Positions 1 to 5,122 of a stretch of 8,434 bases of DNA are shown here, one piece after another. The translations under genes and the position numbers were made by a program. The stretch comes from JBEIUL01 sp044356865 (GTDB lineage: Bacteria; Planctomycetota; Phycisphaerae; Phycisphaerales; SM1A02): NCBI GenBank assembly GCA_044356865.1, contig JBIKVN010000137.1:1-8434 (forward strand), read 5' to 3'. The notes beneath the pieces are model-generated. The model had not been told where the DNA came from, did no database searches, and saw only the letters and a program-made list of their open reading frames with translations. How positions within the stretch are numbered: the stretch's first letter is position 1; every line of letters begins with the position of its first letter.

Positions 1-566
1 TGCGCCTGCGCTACGGCGCCCGCGTGGCCCTCGTCACGAGCGACACCTACCGCATCGCCGCGGTCGAGCAGCTGCGGACCTACGCCGAGATCATCGGCCT
101 GCCGCTCGAGGTGGTCCGCTCGCCGGGCCAGATGGTGCAGGCGTGCCTGCGGCTTTCGGCCTTCGATGTGATCCTCGTCGACACCGCGGGGCGCGGCCAG
201 AAGGACCGCGACCGGATCGACGAGACCCGGGCGATCCTCGACGCCGCGGCCCCGCACGAGCGGCACCTCGTGCTGTCCGCGGTCGCCGGCGGCCGGGCCC
301 TCAGCCGCGAGGCCGAGGCCTTCGCCGCGGTGGGCGTCGATCGCGTCCTGCTCACCAAGCTCGACGAGGCGGTCGCCCTCGGGCCGCTCTTCCGCGTGTT
401 GCCGGCCTTCGGCCGCCCGCTGAGCCATTTCACCTCGGGCCAGGAAGTGCCGCACCACATCGAGCCGGCCCGCCCGCGCCGGCTCGCCGAGCTGCTCGTC
501 GGCCTCGACGCCGGCCCCGCCGCTCCCGAGGTCCGCGGCGCCGCGGAAACGGAACTCGCCCGGTGA
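1..566 (+). CDS. flhF: Flagellar GTPase FlhF, C-terminal part (5' end outside window)
   Basis: FlhF is an SRP/FtsY-type GTPase that decides where flagella are built and recruits early basal-body parts to the membrane. The reading frame is open from base 3 and has no start in the window, so only the C-terminal part of the NG domain is present; the basic N-terminal region, the N domain and the Walker A/G1 motif lie to the left. Visible are the G2-like segment TSDTYRIAAVEQLRTYAEI (bases about 36-92), which separates FlhF (TYRIAAVEQL) from Ffh/FtsY (usually TFRAAA), the G3 motif DTAGR (from base 180), and the G4 motif TKLDE (354-368). The family ending with conserved Gly-Gln-Glu-Val-Pro and an Ile-Glu-Pro pair is present (about bases 438-471), so the C-terminus is complete. 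Its stop overlaps the flhG start, which implies translational coupling. Identity is based on motifs and the flhF-flhG-fliA order, both strong. Confidence 0.95.
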   Translation, partial: RLRYGARVALVTSDTYRIAAVEQLRTYAEIIGLPLEVVRSPGQMVQACLRLSAFDVILVDTAGRGQKDRDRIDETRAILDAAAPHERHLVLSAVAGGRALSREAEAFAAVGVDRVLLTKLDEAVALGPLFRVLPAFGRPLSHFTSGQEVPHHIEPARPRRLAELLVGLDAGPAAPEVRGAAETELAR

Positions 567-1507
567 ACGGCGCCCCGACCCAGGGCGACCCGGTGCAGGA
601 CCAGGCCTCGGCGCTCCGCGAACTCGTGCGGCCCGGCCCCGCGCTCAGCGTGCGCCCGCCGCAGCGGCTGGTGCGGCTCGCGAAGACGATCGCGATCACC
701 AGCGGAAAGGGCGGGGTGGGCAAGTCGAACCTCGCGGTGAACCTCGCCGCGGCGATCGCGGCGCGGCGCTCGACCTGCCTCCTCGACGCCGACCTCGGCC
801 TCGCGAACGCCGATCTCCTGTGCGGCGTCTCGCCCGGCGCGACCCTCGAGGATGTGGTGCAGGGCCGCCGCCGCCTCGCCGAGGTGATGCTCGTCGCCCC
901 GGGAGGATTCCGCCTGCTGCCCGGGGCTTCCGGCGTGGCCAGCGTCGCGAACCTGGCGCCGCAGGCCCGCCGCGAACTCGTGATCCAGCTCGCGGGGCTC
1001 GAGCGGAGTTTCGACATGCTGCTCGTCGACACCGGCGCCGGCATCGGCGCCAACGCCATGGCCTTCACGCTGGCCGCCGATTCGGCGCTGGTGGTGGTGA
1101 CGCCCGAGCCGACCTCGATCACCGACGCGTACGGCGCGATCAAGACGATCGCCGCCAAGGTCGCCCGGCCGCGGATCCGCGTCGCGGTGAACATGGCCGC
1201 GAACGCCGCCGAGGGCGAGGAGGTCTTCCGCCGCCTCGATCGCGTCGCGCGGCACTTCCTGTCGCTTCCGCTCGAGCTCGCCGGTGTCGTGCCGCAGGAC
1301 GATGCGGTGCGGGAAGCGGTTCGGAAGCGGGTGCCGTTCCTCGTGCACGCCCCCGACGCGCCGGCCTCGCGGGCGGTGCGGGCGATCGCCGACCGGTTGC
1401 TCGGCGAACACGCCCCCGATGCGCCGGCGCCCGAAGACGAATCCTCGGCCCGCGGCGGCTTCCTCGGTCGTCTCGCCGGCTGGCTCGGTCGCTCGACCCG
1501 GGGGTGA
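563..1507 (+). CDS. flhG: FlhG, MinD-like ATPase controlling flagellar number
   Basis: A ParA/MinD-family ATPase (314 residues) that partners FlhF and limits flagellar number. The chosen start is GTG 563, which overlaps the flhF stop as GTGA; it brings in residues DQASALR (13-19), matching the DQAxxLR activator motif with which FlhG stimulates the FlhF GTPase. A start at GTG 593 would cut into that motif and is less likely. The deviant Walker A is SGKGGVGKS (47-55), the switch region is LLDADLGLANADLL (73-86), and the Walker B segment is LLVDTGAG (153-160), with the TGAG form typical of FlhG. The C-terminus GFLGRLAGWLGR (299-310) looks like the amphipathic membrane-targeting helix of MinD/FlhG. 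Length is normal for the family. The gene ends inside a 12-bp tandem repeat, see that entry. It is probably cotranscribed with flhF; fliA follows only after 547 bp. Confidence 0.95.
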   Translation: MNGAPTQGDPVQDQASALRELVRPGPALSVRPPQRLVRLAKTIAITSGKGGVGKSNLAVNLAAAIAARRSTCLLDADLGLANADLLCGVSPGATLEDVVQGRRRLAEVMLVAPGGFRLLPGASGVASVANLAPQARRELVIQLAGLERSFDMLLVDTGAGIGANAMAFTLAADSALVVVTPEPTSITDAYGAIKTIAAKVARPRIRVAVNMAANAAEGEEVFRRLDRVARHFLSLPLELAGVVPQDDAVREAVRKRVPFLVHAPDAPASRAVRAIADRLLGEHAPDAPAPEDESSARGGFLGRLAGWLGRSTRG

Positions 1508-1558
1508 GTGCCGGGGTGAGTGCCGGGGTGAGTGCCGGGGTGAGTGCCGGGGTGAGTG
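1501..1558 (+). repeat. 12-bp tandem repeat, 4.8 copies, containing the flhG stop
   Basis: The unit GGGGTGAGTGCC is repeated perfectly from 1501 to 1548, with a fifth partial copy to 1558. The first unit supplies the flhG stop codon TGA (1505-1507). Because the unit is a multiple of three, each further unit carries another TGA in the same frame (1517, 1529, 1541, 1553), so copy-number change leaves FlhG intact. The plus strand carries five runs of at least four G (1500-1504, 1513-1516, 1525-1528, 1537-1540, 1549-1552), each separated by eight bases, which would permit a long-loop G-quadruplex in DNA or in the flhG mRNA end. No function is claimed. Confidence 0.95.
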
Positions 1559-1581
1559 GTGGACGGCCGGTGAGCCGAGGG

Positions 1582-1611
1582 CGAAAAACCGGCTTTCAGC
1601 GAAATTTTTCG
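1582..1611 (+). terminator. Weak A/T inverted repeat after flhG
   Basis: CGAAAAA (1582-1588) and TTTTTCG (1605-1611) form a 7-bp perfect inverted repeat with a 16-base loop, 75 bases after the flhG stop. A/T tracts are rare in this window, which makes the pair stand out. It lacks a GC-rich stem and is not a canonical intrinsic terminator; it could also be an upstream element of the fliA promoter that follows. Confidence 0.25.
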
Positions 1612-1630
1612 ACGGTCCGGTAAACAGCCC

Positions 1631-1659
1631 TTGCCAAGCGCTTTTGCCTCCGTTACAAC
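1631..1659 (+). promoter_or_regulatory. Candidate sigma-70-type promoter for fliA
   Basis: TTGCCA (1631-1636, 5 of 6 bases of the -35 consensus) is followed after exactly 17 bases by TACAAC (1654-1659, 4 of 6 of the -10 consensus). It sits in the one relatively A/T-rich stretch between flhG and fliA. A start about seven bases downstream (near 1666) would give a fliA leader of roughly 390 bases. The match is by eye only and housekeeping promoters in this phylum are poorly defined. Confidence 0.4.
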
Positions 1660-1996
1660 CCGCCCCGCCTGAGGCACGGATCGCTTCAGGAGTCACCGCG
1701 GCGAGGCTTCGGCCAAACTTCGGTGATCCGCCCCAAGGCCCGGTTCGACCGAACTTTCGGTCGCCCGGAACCGCGGGACGGACAACTCGCTGCCGCACGC
1801 GTCGAAGCGTGGCCGCCCGGCCTTCCCCCGCATGGATCGCGGATCGAAGGCCACCGGCTCCCGGACCTCCGCTCGACTGTGCCCGCCCGTGTCCTTGGCC
1901 CTGCCAAGCCGCACGGACCGCACAGGTCGAACTACGGACTCGGTCTTTCGGGGGCGAAAGGCTTCCTCGACTCGACTCGCTGCGGATGATGGACGG

Positions 1997-2020
1997 CTCA
2001 GGCCTCGTTCGAGGCCTGAG
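1997..2020 (+). promoter_or_regulatory. Perfect 11-bp hairpin just upstream of fliA
   Basis: CTCAGGCCTCG (1997-2007) and CGAGGCCTGAG (2010-2020) are perfect reverse complements separated by TT. As RNA, the last pair would open to give a 10-bp stem with a four-base loop. It ends 22 bases before the AGGAG ribosome binding site of fliA. The right arm runs into a perfect tandem 7-mer CTGAGGT (2016-2022 and 2023-2029). No T-tract follows, so it is not a standard terminator; an RNA control element or an operator are both possible. Confidence 0.6.
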
Positions 2021-2042
2021 GTCTGAGGTCACTATCAGGTCA

Positions 2043-2047
2043 AGGAG
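2043..2047 (+). promoter_or_regulatory. Ribosome binding site of fliA
   Basis: AGGAG lies seven bases before ATG 2055. It decides the start in favour of 2055 over the in-frame ATGs at 1986 and 1989, which have no purine-rich sequence before them and would place the 11-bp hairpin inside the coding region. Confidence 0.85.
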
Positions 2048-2054
2048 CCGACCG

Positions 2055-2999
2055 ATGTCGAGGACCGCTGCCCGAACCGCCCGAACCAGCCCCGCCGCCC
2101 GAACCGACCGCGCGTCGGTCTCGGCCAAGACCGTCCGAACCTCGGCCACCGCGGTCGTCGAGCCGCCCGCCGCGAAAGCGGCCAAGGCCACCAAGCCGGC
2201 CAAGGCCGCCAAGCCGGCCCCGCCCAAGCCCGTGCCGCTGTCCGAGCGTCCGCTCGACCAGGTCTGGCGCGAGTACCGCACCACGCCGACCGAGCTCGTG
2301 CGGAACTTCCTGATGGAGCGATACCTCGACCTCGTCCGCTACACCGCCGAGCGGATGCACATGAAGCTGCCCGCCGAGGTCGAGGTCGATGACCTGATGT
2401 CCGCCGGCCTCTTCGGCCTCATGGACGCGATCAACGCCTTCGATCCCGATCGCGGCGTGAAGTTCGAGACCTACTGCACGCAGCGCATCCGCGGGGCGAT
2501 CTTCGACGAGCTCCGCTCGATGGACTGGGTGCCGCGGCTGGTGCGCAGCCGCACCGCCAAGGTCGAGAGGGTACGGAAGTCGCTGGAGATGGAAAGCGGT
2601 CGCCGGCCCACCGATGTCGAGGTCGCCGAGCGGATGAAGGTCGATGCCGGCGAGTTCGAGAAGCTCCAGAAGGACTCGCGCCCGGTCGGACTGGTGAGCC
2701 TGAACCGCAAGTGGTTCGAGACCGACTCGAGCAAGGATGTCCGCGAGATCGACGTCATCAAGGACACGCGGCAGGAGAACCCGATCCAGCTCGTCCAGCG
2801 GCAGGACCTGCAGACGCTGATCACCAAGGGCCTCTCGCGGGCCGAGCGGCTCATCGTCATCCTCTATTACTACGAGGAGATGACCATGAAGGAGATCGGG
2901 CTGACGCTCGACCTTTCCGAGAGCCGCGTCAGCCAGATGCACAGCTCGATCCTGGCCCGTCTCAAGGCCCAGATGCAGCACCGGACCAAGGATGTCTGA
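2055..2999 (+). CDS. fliA: Flagellar sigma factor FliA (sigma-28) with a basic N-terminal tail
   Basis: Alternative sigma factor of the FliA/WhiG family (314 residues), which directs RNA polymerase to late flagellar and chemotaxis promoters. Region 2 covers about 84-155 with DDLMSAGLFGLMDAINAFD (112-130) and the FETYCTQRIRGAIFDELR stretch (137-154); region 3 follows at about 160-240 (VPRLVRSR, then SGRRPTDVEVAERM); region 4 is about 260-306 with the helix-turn-helix MTMKEIGLTLDLSESRVSQ. Typical FliA proteins are about 240-260 residues; the excess is the first ~62 residues, made almost only of Ala, Arg, Thr, Lys, Pro, Ser and Val, with repeated RTxAR-like and KAAKPA-like units similar to a histone H1 tail. 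The start is set by AGGAG at 2043-2047. The neighbours flhF and flhG support the assignment. No anti-sigma gene (flgM) is seen in the window. Confidence 0.95.
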   Translation: MSRTAARTARTSPAARTDRASVSAKTVRTSATAVVEPPAAKAAKATKPAKAAKPAPPKPVPLSERPLDQVWREYRTTPTELVRNFLMERYLDLVRYTAERMHMKLPAEVEVDDLMSAGLFGLMDAINAFDPDRGVKFETYCTQRIRGAIFDELRSMDWVPRLVRSRTAKVERVRKSLEMESGRRPTDVEVAERMKVDAGEFEKLQKDSRPVGLVSLNRKWFETDSSKDVREIDVIKDTRQENPIQLVQRQDLQTLITKGLSRAERLIVILYYYEEMTMKEIGLTLDLSESRVSQMHSSILARLKAQMQHRTKDV

Positions 3000-3052
3000 G
3001 GGGGACGTCTGAGCGGACCCGACGGCTCCCGATCCAACCTCGCATCCACTCG

Positions 3053-3087
3053 CCGCCGCCGGCCCCATCCACTCGGGCCGGCGGCGG
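3053..3087 (+). terminator. Strong GC hairpin downstream of fliA
   Basis: A perfect 13-bp stem, CCGCCGCCGGCCC (3053-3065) with its reverse complement (3075-3087), and a nine-base loop CATCCACTC. It begins 54 bases after the fliA stop. Only TT follows the stem, so it is a terminator without a T-tract or an mRNA 3' stabiliser; position and strength favour transcript-end formation for fliA. Confidence 0.6.
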
Positions 3088-3105
3088 TTGCGTAGGTGCG
3101 ACGGG

Positions 3106-3153
3106 GCCGTCCTCGTCCCGCGTCGGCCGCGGGCCGACGCTCCATGCGCGGGG
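3106..3153 (-). repeat. REP-like module A, copy 1
   Basis: 48 bp identical to 3497-3544. It contains a perfect 9-bp hairpin, GCGTCGGCC (3120-3128) with GGCCGACGC (3132-3140) and loop GCG, next to the head CTCCATGC (3140-3147). Copy 1 lacks the extended left flank shared by copies 2 and 3. Confidence 0.9.
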
Positions 3154-3198
3154 TGCGGTCGATGACGACGTTCGCGAGCGGGCCTCGTGCCGGGCGGG

Positions 3199-3250
3199 GC
3201 GCATGGAGTGCCGGCCTGCGGCCGGCAGCGATGAACGCCTCGGCCATCCC
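3199..3250 (+). repeat. REP-like module B, copy 1
   Basis: 52 bp identical to 3589-3640. It starts with GCGCATGGAG, followed by an 8-bp hairpin TGCCGGCC/GGCCGGCA with loop TGC, and ends in a GATGAACGCC-containing tail. Its first 28 or so bases match the reverse complement of module A with about four differences. Confidence 0.9.
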
Positions 3251-3266
3251 TCGCCCCGGCGCGGAG

Positions 3267-3450
3267 GGCTGGGCCACGGGGCCAGTTGCAAAACCCTCGC
3301 TGCCTGCGAGCGGCTCCGGCATCGCCTGGACTTCGTCGGCTTCCATCGGCGGCCCGCTGCGGGGCCGCCTGCTTCAGCCTCCTCGCCAGGCTCGTCCTCG
3401 CTCGCTCTCGGCGGACGCGGGGGTTTTGCAACAGGCCCCCACGCCCCGCC
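3267..3450. mobile_element. 184-bp imperfect palindrome, foldback/MITE-like element
   Basis: The most conserved arms are 3278-3300 and 3417-3439: 23 bp, inverted, 21 of 23 matching, with the A/T-containing core GTTGCAAAACCC and its complement perfect. Outside them GGCTGGGC (3267-3274) pairs with GCCCCGCC (3443-3450) at 7 of 8; the trinucleotide between is CAC on both sides. Inside, GCGAGC (3306-3311) pairs with GCTCGC (3400-3405), GCCTGG (3324-3329) with CCAGGC (3386-3391), and GGCGGCCC (3348-3355) with GGGCCGCC (3362-3369). The outer, 23-bp and central arms share the same midpoint, 3358.5, so the whole element can fold into one long hairpin. It has no reading frame of its own. The B2-A3 junction at 3640/3641 is the same junction without it. 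A non-autonomous mobile element is an inference; a structured RNA or recombination site is possible. Confidence 0.6.
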
Positions 3451-3544
3451 GAGGATGAACGCCAAGGCCGTGCGACGGTTGGGCGAGAAGACGTGCGCCG
3501 TCCTCGTCCCGCGTCGGCCGCGGGCCGACGCTCCATGCGCGGGG
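3438..3544 (-). repeat. REP-like module A, copy 2, extended
   Basis: Bases 3438-3538 match 3638-3738 at a constant offset of exactly 200, with three differences (3472, 3474 and 3475 in this copy). The core 3497-3544 is also identical to copy 1. The hairpin arms are 3511-3519 and 3523-3531. Confidence 0.9.
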
Positions 3545-3588
3545 CGTGGTCGGCGGCGATCGGCGCGAGTCATCGCGTGACGACGCAG

Positions 3589-3640
3589 GCGCATGGAGTG
3601 CCGGCCTGCGGCCGGCAGCGATGAACGCCTCGGCCATCCC
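3589..3640 (+). repeat. REP-like module B, copy 2
   Basis: Identical over 52 bp to 3199-3250 at an offset of 390. Unlike copy 1 it runs directly into the extended module A (copy 3) with no palindrome between. Confidence 0.9.
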
Positions 3641-3738
3641 ACGCCCCGCCGAGGATGAACGCCAAGGCCGTTCAGCGGTTGGGCGAGAAGACGTGCGCCG
3701 TCCTCGTCCCGCGTCGGCCGCGGGCCGACGCTCCATGC
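3638..3738 (-). repeat. REP-like module A, copy 3, abutting a stop codon
   Basis: 98 of 101 bases match copy 2. The repeat ends at 3738 and the stop codon of the leftward DUF1080 gene occupies 3739-3741, so there is no base between them. For that gene the 9-bp hairpin (3711-3719 with 3723-3731) begins seven bases after the stop, where it could protect or end the transcript. Confidence 0.9.
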
Positions 3739-5079
3739 TCACTTCTTCGCGATCGGCCGCACGTAGACGTTCGCGAACTCGATGCTCGAGCCGTGGTGCT
3801 GCAGCGTGATCGGCCCGCTCGCCGGCACGCCGGGCAGCCTGGCCCCGGCAACAACGTGCTGCCCGTTCAGCCAGACGTCGAGCGTCTCGCCGACCATCCT
3901 GATCTTGAACCGGTTCCACTCGCCGACCGGGCGGTCGGCCCGCATCCGCGGCGTGCACGCGGCCCGCACCTCCGCCGGTTGCGAACGGTCGGTGCGGTAG
4001 CCCCAGACCTCGCCGCTGCCGGCCGGCCACTCCCAGATGTTCACCTGGCTCTTCGAGCTGCCCCGCAGGTAGATCCCGCTGTCGCGCTCTTCGATCGTGA
4101 TGGACATCGGCGAGCCGTCGGGGTTCTTCCGCTCGTGGCCGCTCGCGTCGAAGTAGGGCCGCGTCACGGTGCCTTGCGATGGCCCGGTCCAGCGCCAGTC
4201 GGCGAGCAGCTCGACGTCGCCGAAGCTCTCCTTGGTGGTGACGCTGTCACCCTTGCCGTCGTAGCGAAGCGAGCCGTTCTCGAGCGTCCAGTGCCTTGCA
4301 AGGACGCCGTCGAGGTTCCAGGCCGCGAGCGAGCCGCCGAGGAGCGGAATCCAGCCGTTGCCCGCCGCGGGCTCGGGCTCGGGCGGCAGCGGGGCGAGAC
4401 CCACCTTCGGCTCGAGTTTCGTCGGCGGCAGTTCCTTCACGCAGAGGTTGCGGAACCAGATCGGGCTGCCTTCGGCCTCGAGGCAGATGAAGCCGTTCGC
4501 CGGATGGGCCGAGTGGCCGCCCGAGACCTCGACGCCGTTCACCTCGAGCTTGATCGTGCCACGGTCGCAGGTGACGCGGTAATGGTTCCATTCGCCGGCG
4601 GGCTTCGTGCGGCGCTCGCTCGGCAGGCATCGTTCCCAGCCCGCCGGGTGCGGCCGGTCGGGGGTCATGCGGGCCCCGTGGATCGAGAAGATGTCGCCCT
4701 GTCCGGTGTAGAGCAGGCGACCCTCCTTGTCCTTCACGTCCGGGGTCATCATGACCTGGACCTCGATCGACTTGGGAAACGGCACGCCCGCAGCCTCGTC
4801 GGGGTCGGCCCAGACGAAGAGGCCGGCGTTGCCGGTCGGGCTTTCGTGCTTCCACTCGAGCTCGAGGACGAAGTTCTCGTAGGCGCGAGCGGTGCGGAGG
4901 AAGCCGTTCGGGTCGCCGTCGCAGAAGATCATGCCGTCCCGCACCGTGAAGGTGGTCGGCTTGCAGTTGGCGTTCACCCAGCCGGACAGGTCCGTGCCGT
5001 TGAAGAGCGGCGTGAAGCCTTCGGGGCAGGGCGGAGCGGAAATCGACAGGACGGCCGCGGCGAGGAGGGCGGTGAGCAT
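3739..5079 (-). CDS. Exported protein with two DUF1080 (3-keto-disaccharide hydrolase-type) domains
   Basis: 446 residues with a short hydrophobic N-terminus (1-15, cleavage probably after Ala15), so it is likely periplasmic or secreted. Domain 1 is about 19-216 (opening GFTPLFNGTDLSGW; GEWNHYRVT at 162-170; closing FRNLCVKEL). A Pro/Glu-rich linker (217-240) leads to domain 2, about 241-443 (GWIPLLGGSLAAWNLDG; GEWNRFKIRM at 386-395; closing IEFANVYVRP). These openings and closings are typical of PF06439, a laminin-G-like beta-sandwich family very expanded in Planctomycetota and tied to cleavage of 3-keto sugars or glycan binding. The opening of domain 2 is degenerate (GGSLAAW in place of NGxDLSGW), so the two halves may differ in role. 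The gene lies 43 bp downstream of the ECF sigma gene on the same strand, probably its cotranscribed partner or target. No Shine-Dalgarno sequence is seen; substrate unknown. Confidence 0.88.
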   Translation of the reverse strand: MLTALLAAAVLSISAPPCPEGFTPLFNGTDLSGWVNANCKPTTFTVRDGMIFCDGDPNGFLRTARAYENFVLELEWKHESPTGNAGLFVWADPDEAAGVPFPKSIEVQVMMTPDVKDKEGRLLYTGQGDIFSIHGARMTPDRPHPAGWERCLPSERRTKPAGEWNHYRVTCDRGTIKLEVNGVEVSGGHSAHPANGFICLEAEGSPIWFRNLCVKELPPTKLEPKVGLAPLPPEPEPAAGNGWIPLLGGSLAAWNLDGVLARHWTLENGSLRYDGKGDSVTTKESFGDVELLADWRWTGPSQGTVTRPYFDASGHERKNPDGSPMSITIEERDSGIYLRGSSKSQVNIWEWPAGSGEVWGYRTDRSQPAEVRAACTPRMRADRPVGEWNRFKIRMVGETLDVWLNGQHVVAGARLPGVPASGPITLQHHGSSIEFANVYVRPIAKK

Positions 5080-5122
5080 GGGCGGCGAGTGTACCGGGCG
5101 GCCGTCGGGAAACCTGCCGGCG

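Larger units (their letters stand above)
1660..2054 (+). promoter_or_regulatory. Long gene-free fliA leader with a series of hairpins
   Basis: No convincing gene lies in this stretch; the open frames have no ribosome binding site and no recognisable content. It carries several short hairpins of high quality: CCTGAGGC (1668-1675) with GCTTCAGG (1683-1690), 8 bp with one G-U pair; CGACCGAA (1746-1753) with TTCGGTCG (1756-1763), perfect; CTTGGC (1894-1899) with GCCAAG (1903-1908); CTTTCG (1945-1950) with CGAAAG (1955-1960), loop GGGG; and an 11-bp stem listed separately. The first would begin within a few bases of the transcript start predicted from the promoter candidate. Together they suggest a structured 5' UTR controlling fliA. 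Six-bp pairs are expected by chance in GC-rich DNA; the 8- and 11-bp ones are not trivial. Confidence 0.4.
3106..3738. repeat. Gene-free mosaic of REP-like hairpin modules
   Basis: The 739 bp between fliA and the next gene hold no credible gene. Most of it is built from repeats: module A (plus-strand reading) at 3106, 3497 and 3697, module B at 3199 and 3589, and one long palindrome between B1 and A2. Order: A1, 45-bp spacer, B1, palindrome, A2, 44-bp spacer, B2, A3. Every module carries a GCATGGAG head beside a GC hairpin; on the plus strand B reads head-first and A is its inverse, so A and B form head-to-head pairs around the spacers. The arrangement resembles enterobacterial BIMEs (paired REP sequences), although the sequence is unrelated. 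Open frames here repeat the same short peptides in several frames and are not genes. Confidence 0.85.

Noticed and set aside
430..1677. 415-codon minus-strand frame antisense to flhG
   Set aside because: Composition is Arg/Ala/Ser-rich without motifs, and it includes the repeat as GTHP units; the opposite strand encodes a clear FlhG.
1894..1908. CTTGGC/GCCAAG hairpin as a stand-alone operator
   Set aside because: A 6-bp stem with a 3-base loop is expected by chance in GC-rich DNA; kept only as part of the leader description.
1284..2054. Upstream extension of the fliA frame to 1284, or starts at 1986 or 1989
   Set aside because: The extra sequence overlaps flhG and non-coding repeat DNA and lacks family similarity; only ATG 2055 has a ribosome binding site.
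1660..2054. Known riboswitch (for example cyclic-di-GMP) in the fliA leader
   Set aside because: The conserved bases expected for GEMM-type or other familiar classes could not be found by eye.
80..2284. 734-codon open frame on the minus strand across flhF, flhG and the fliA leader
   Set aside because: It is an artefact of high GC opposite real genes: low-complexity Arg/Gly/His sequence, no domain, runs through the tandem repeat as RHSP units, no ribosome binding site.
2040..3536. 498-codon minus-strand frame antisense to fliA and the repeats
   Set aside because: A mirror of fliA codon bias; its N-terminal part is translated repeat sequence.
2711..3642. Several overlapping open frames in both strands of the repeat block
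   Set aside because: The same short peptides (such as MERRPAADAGRGR) reappear wherever the hairpin module occurs; these are translated repeats, not genes.
3106..3738. CRISPR array
   Set aside because: The repeats are of two kinds in opposite orientations, 42-101 bp long, with irregular spacing, and no cas gene is present.
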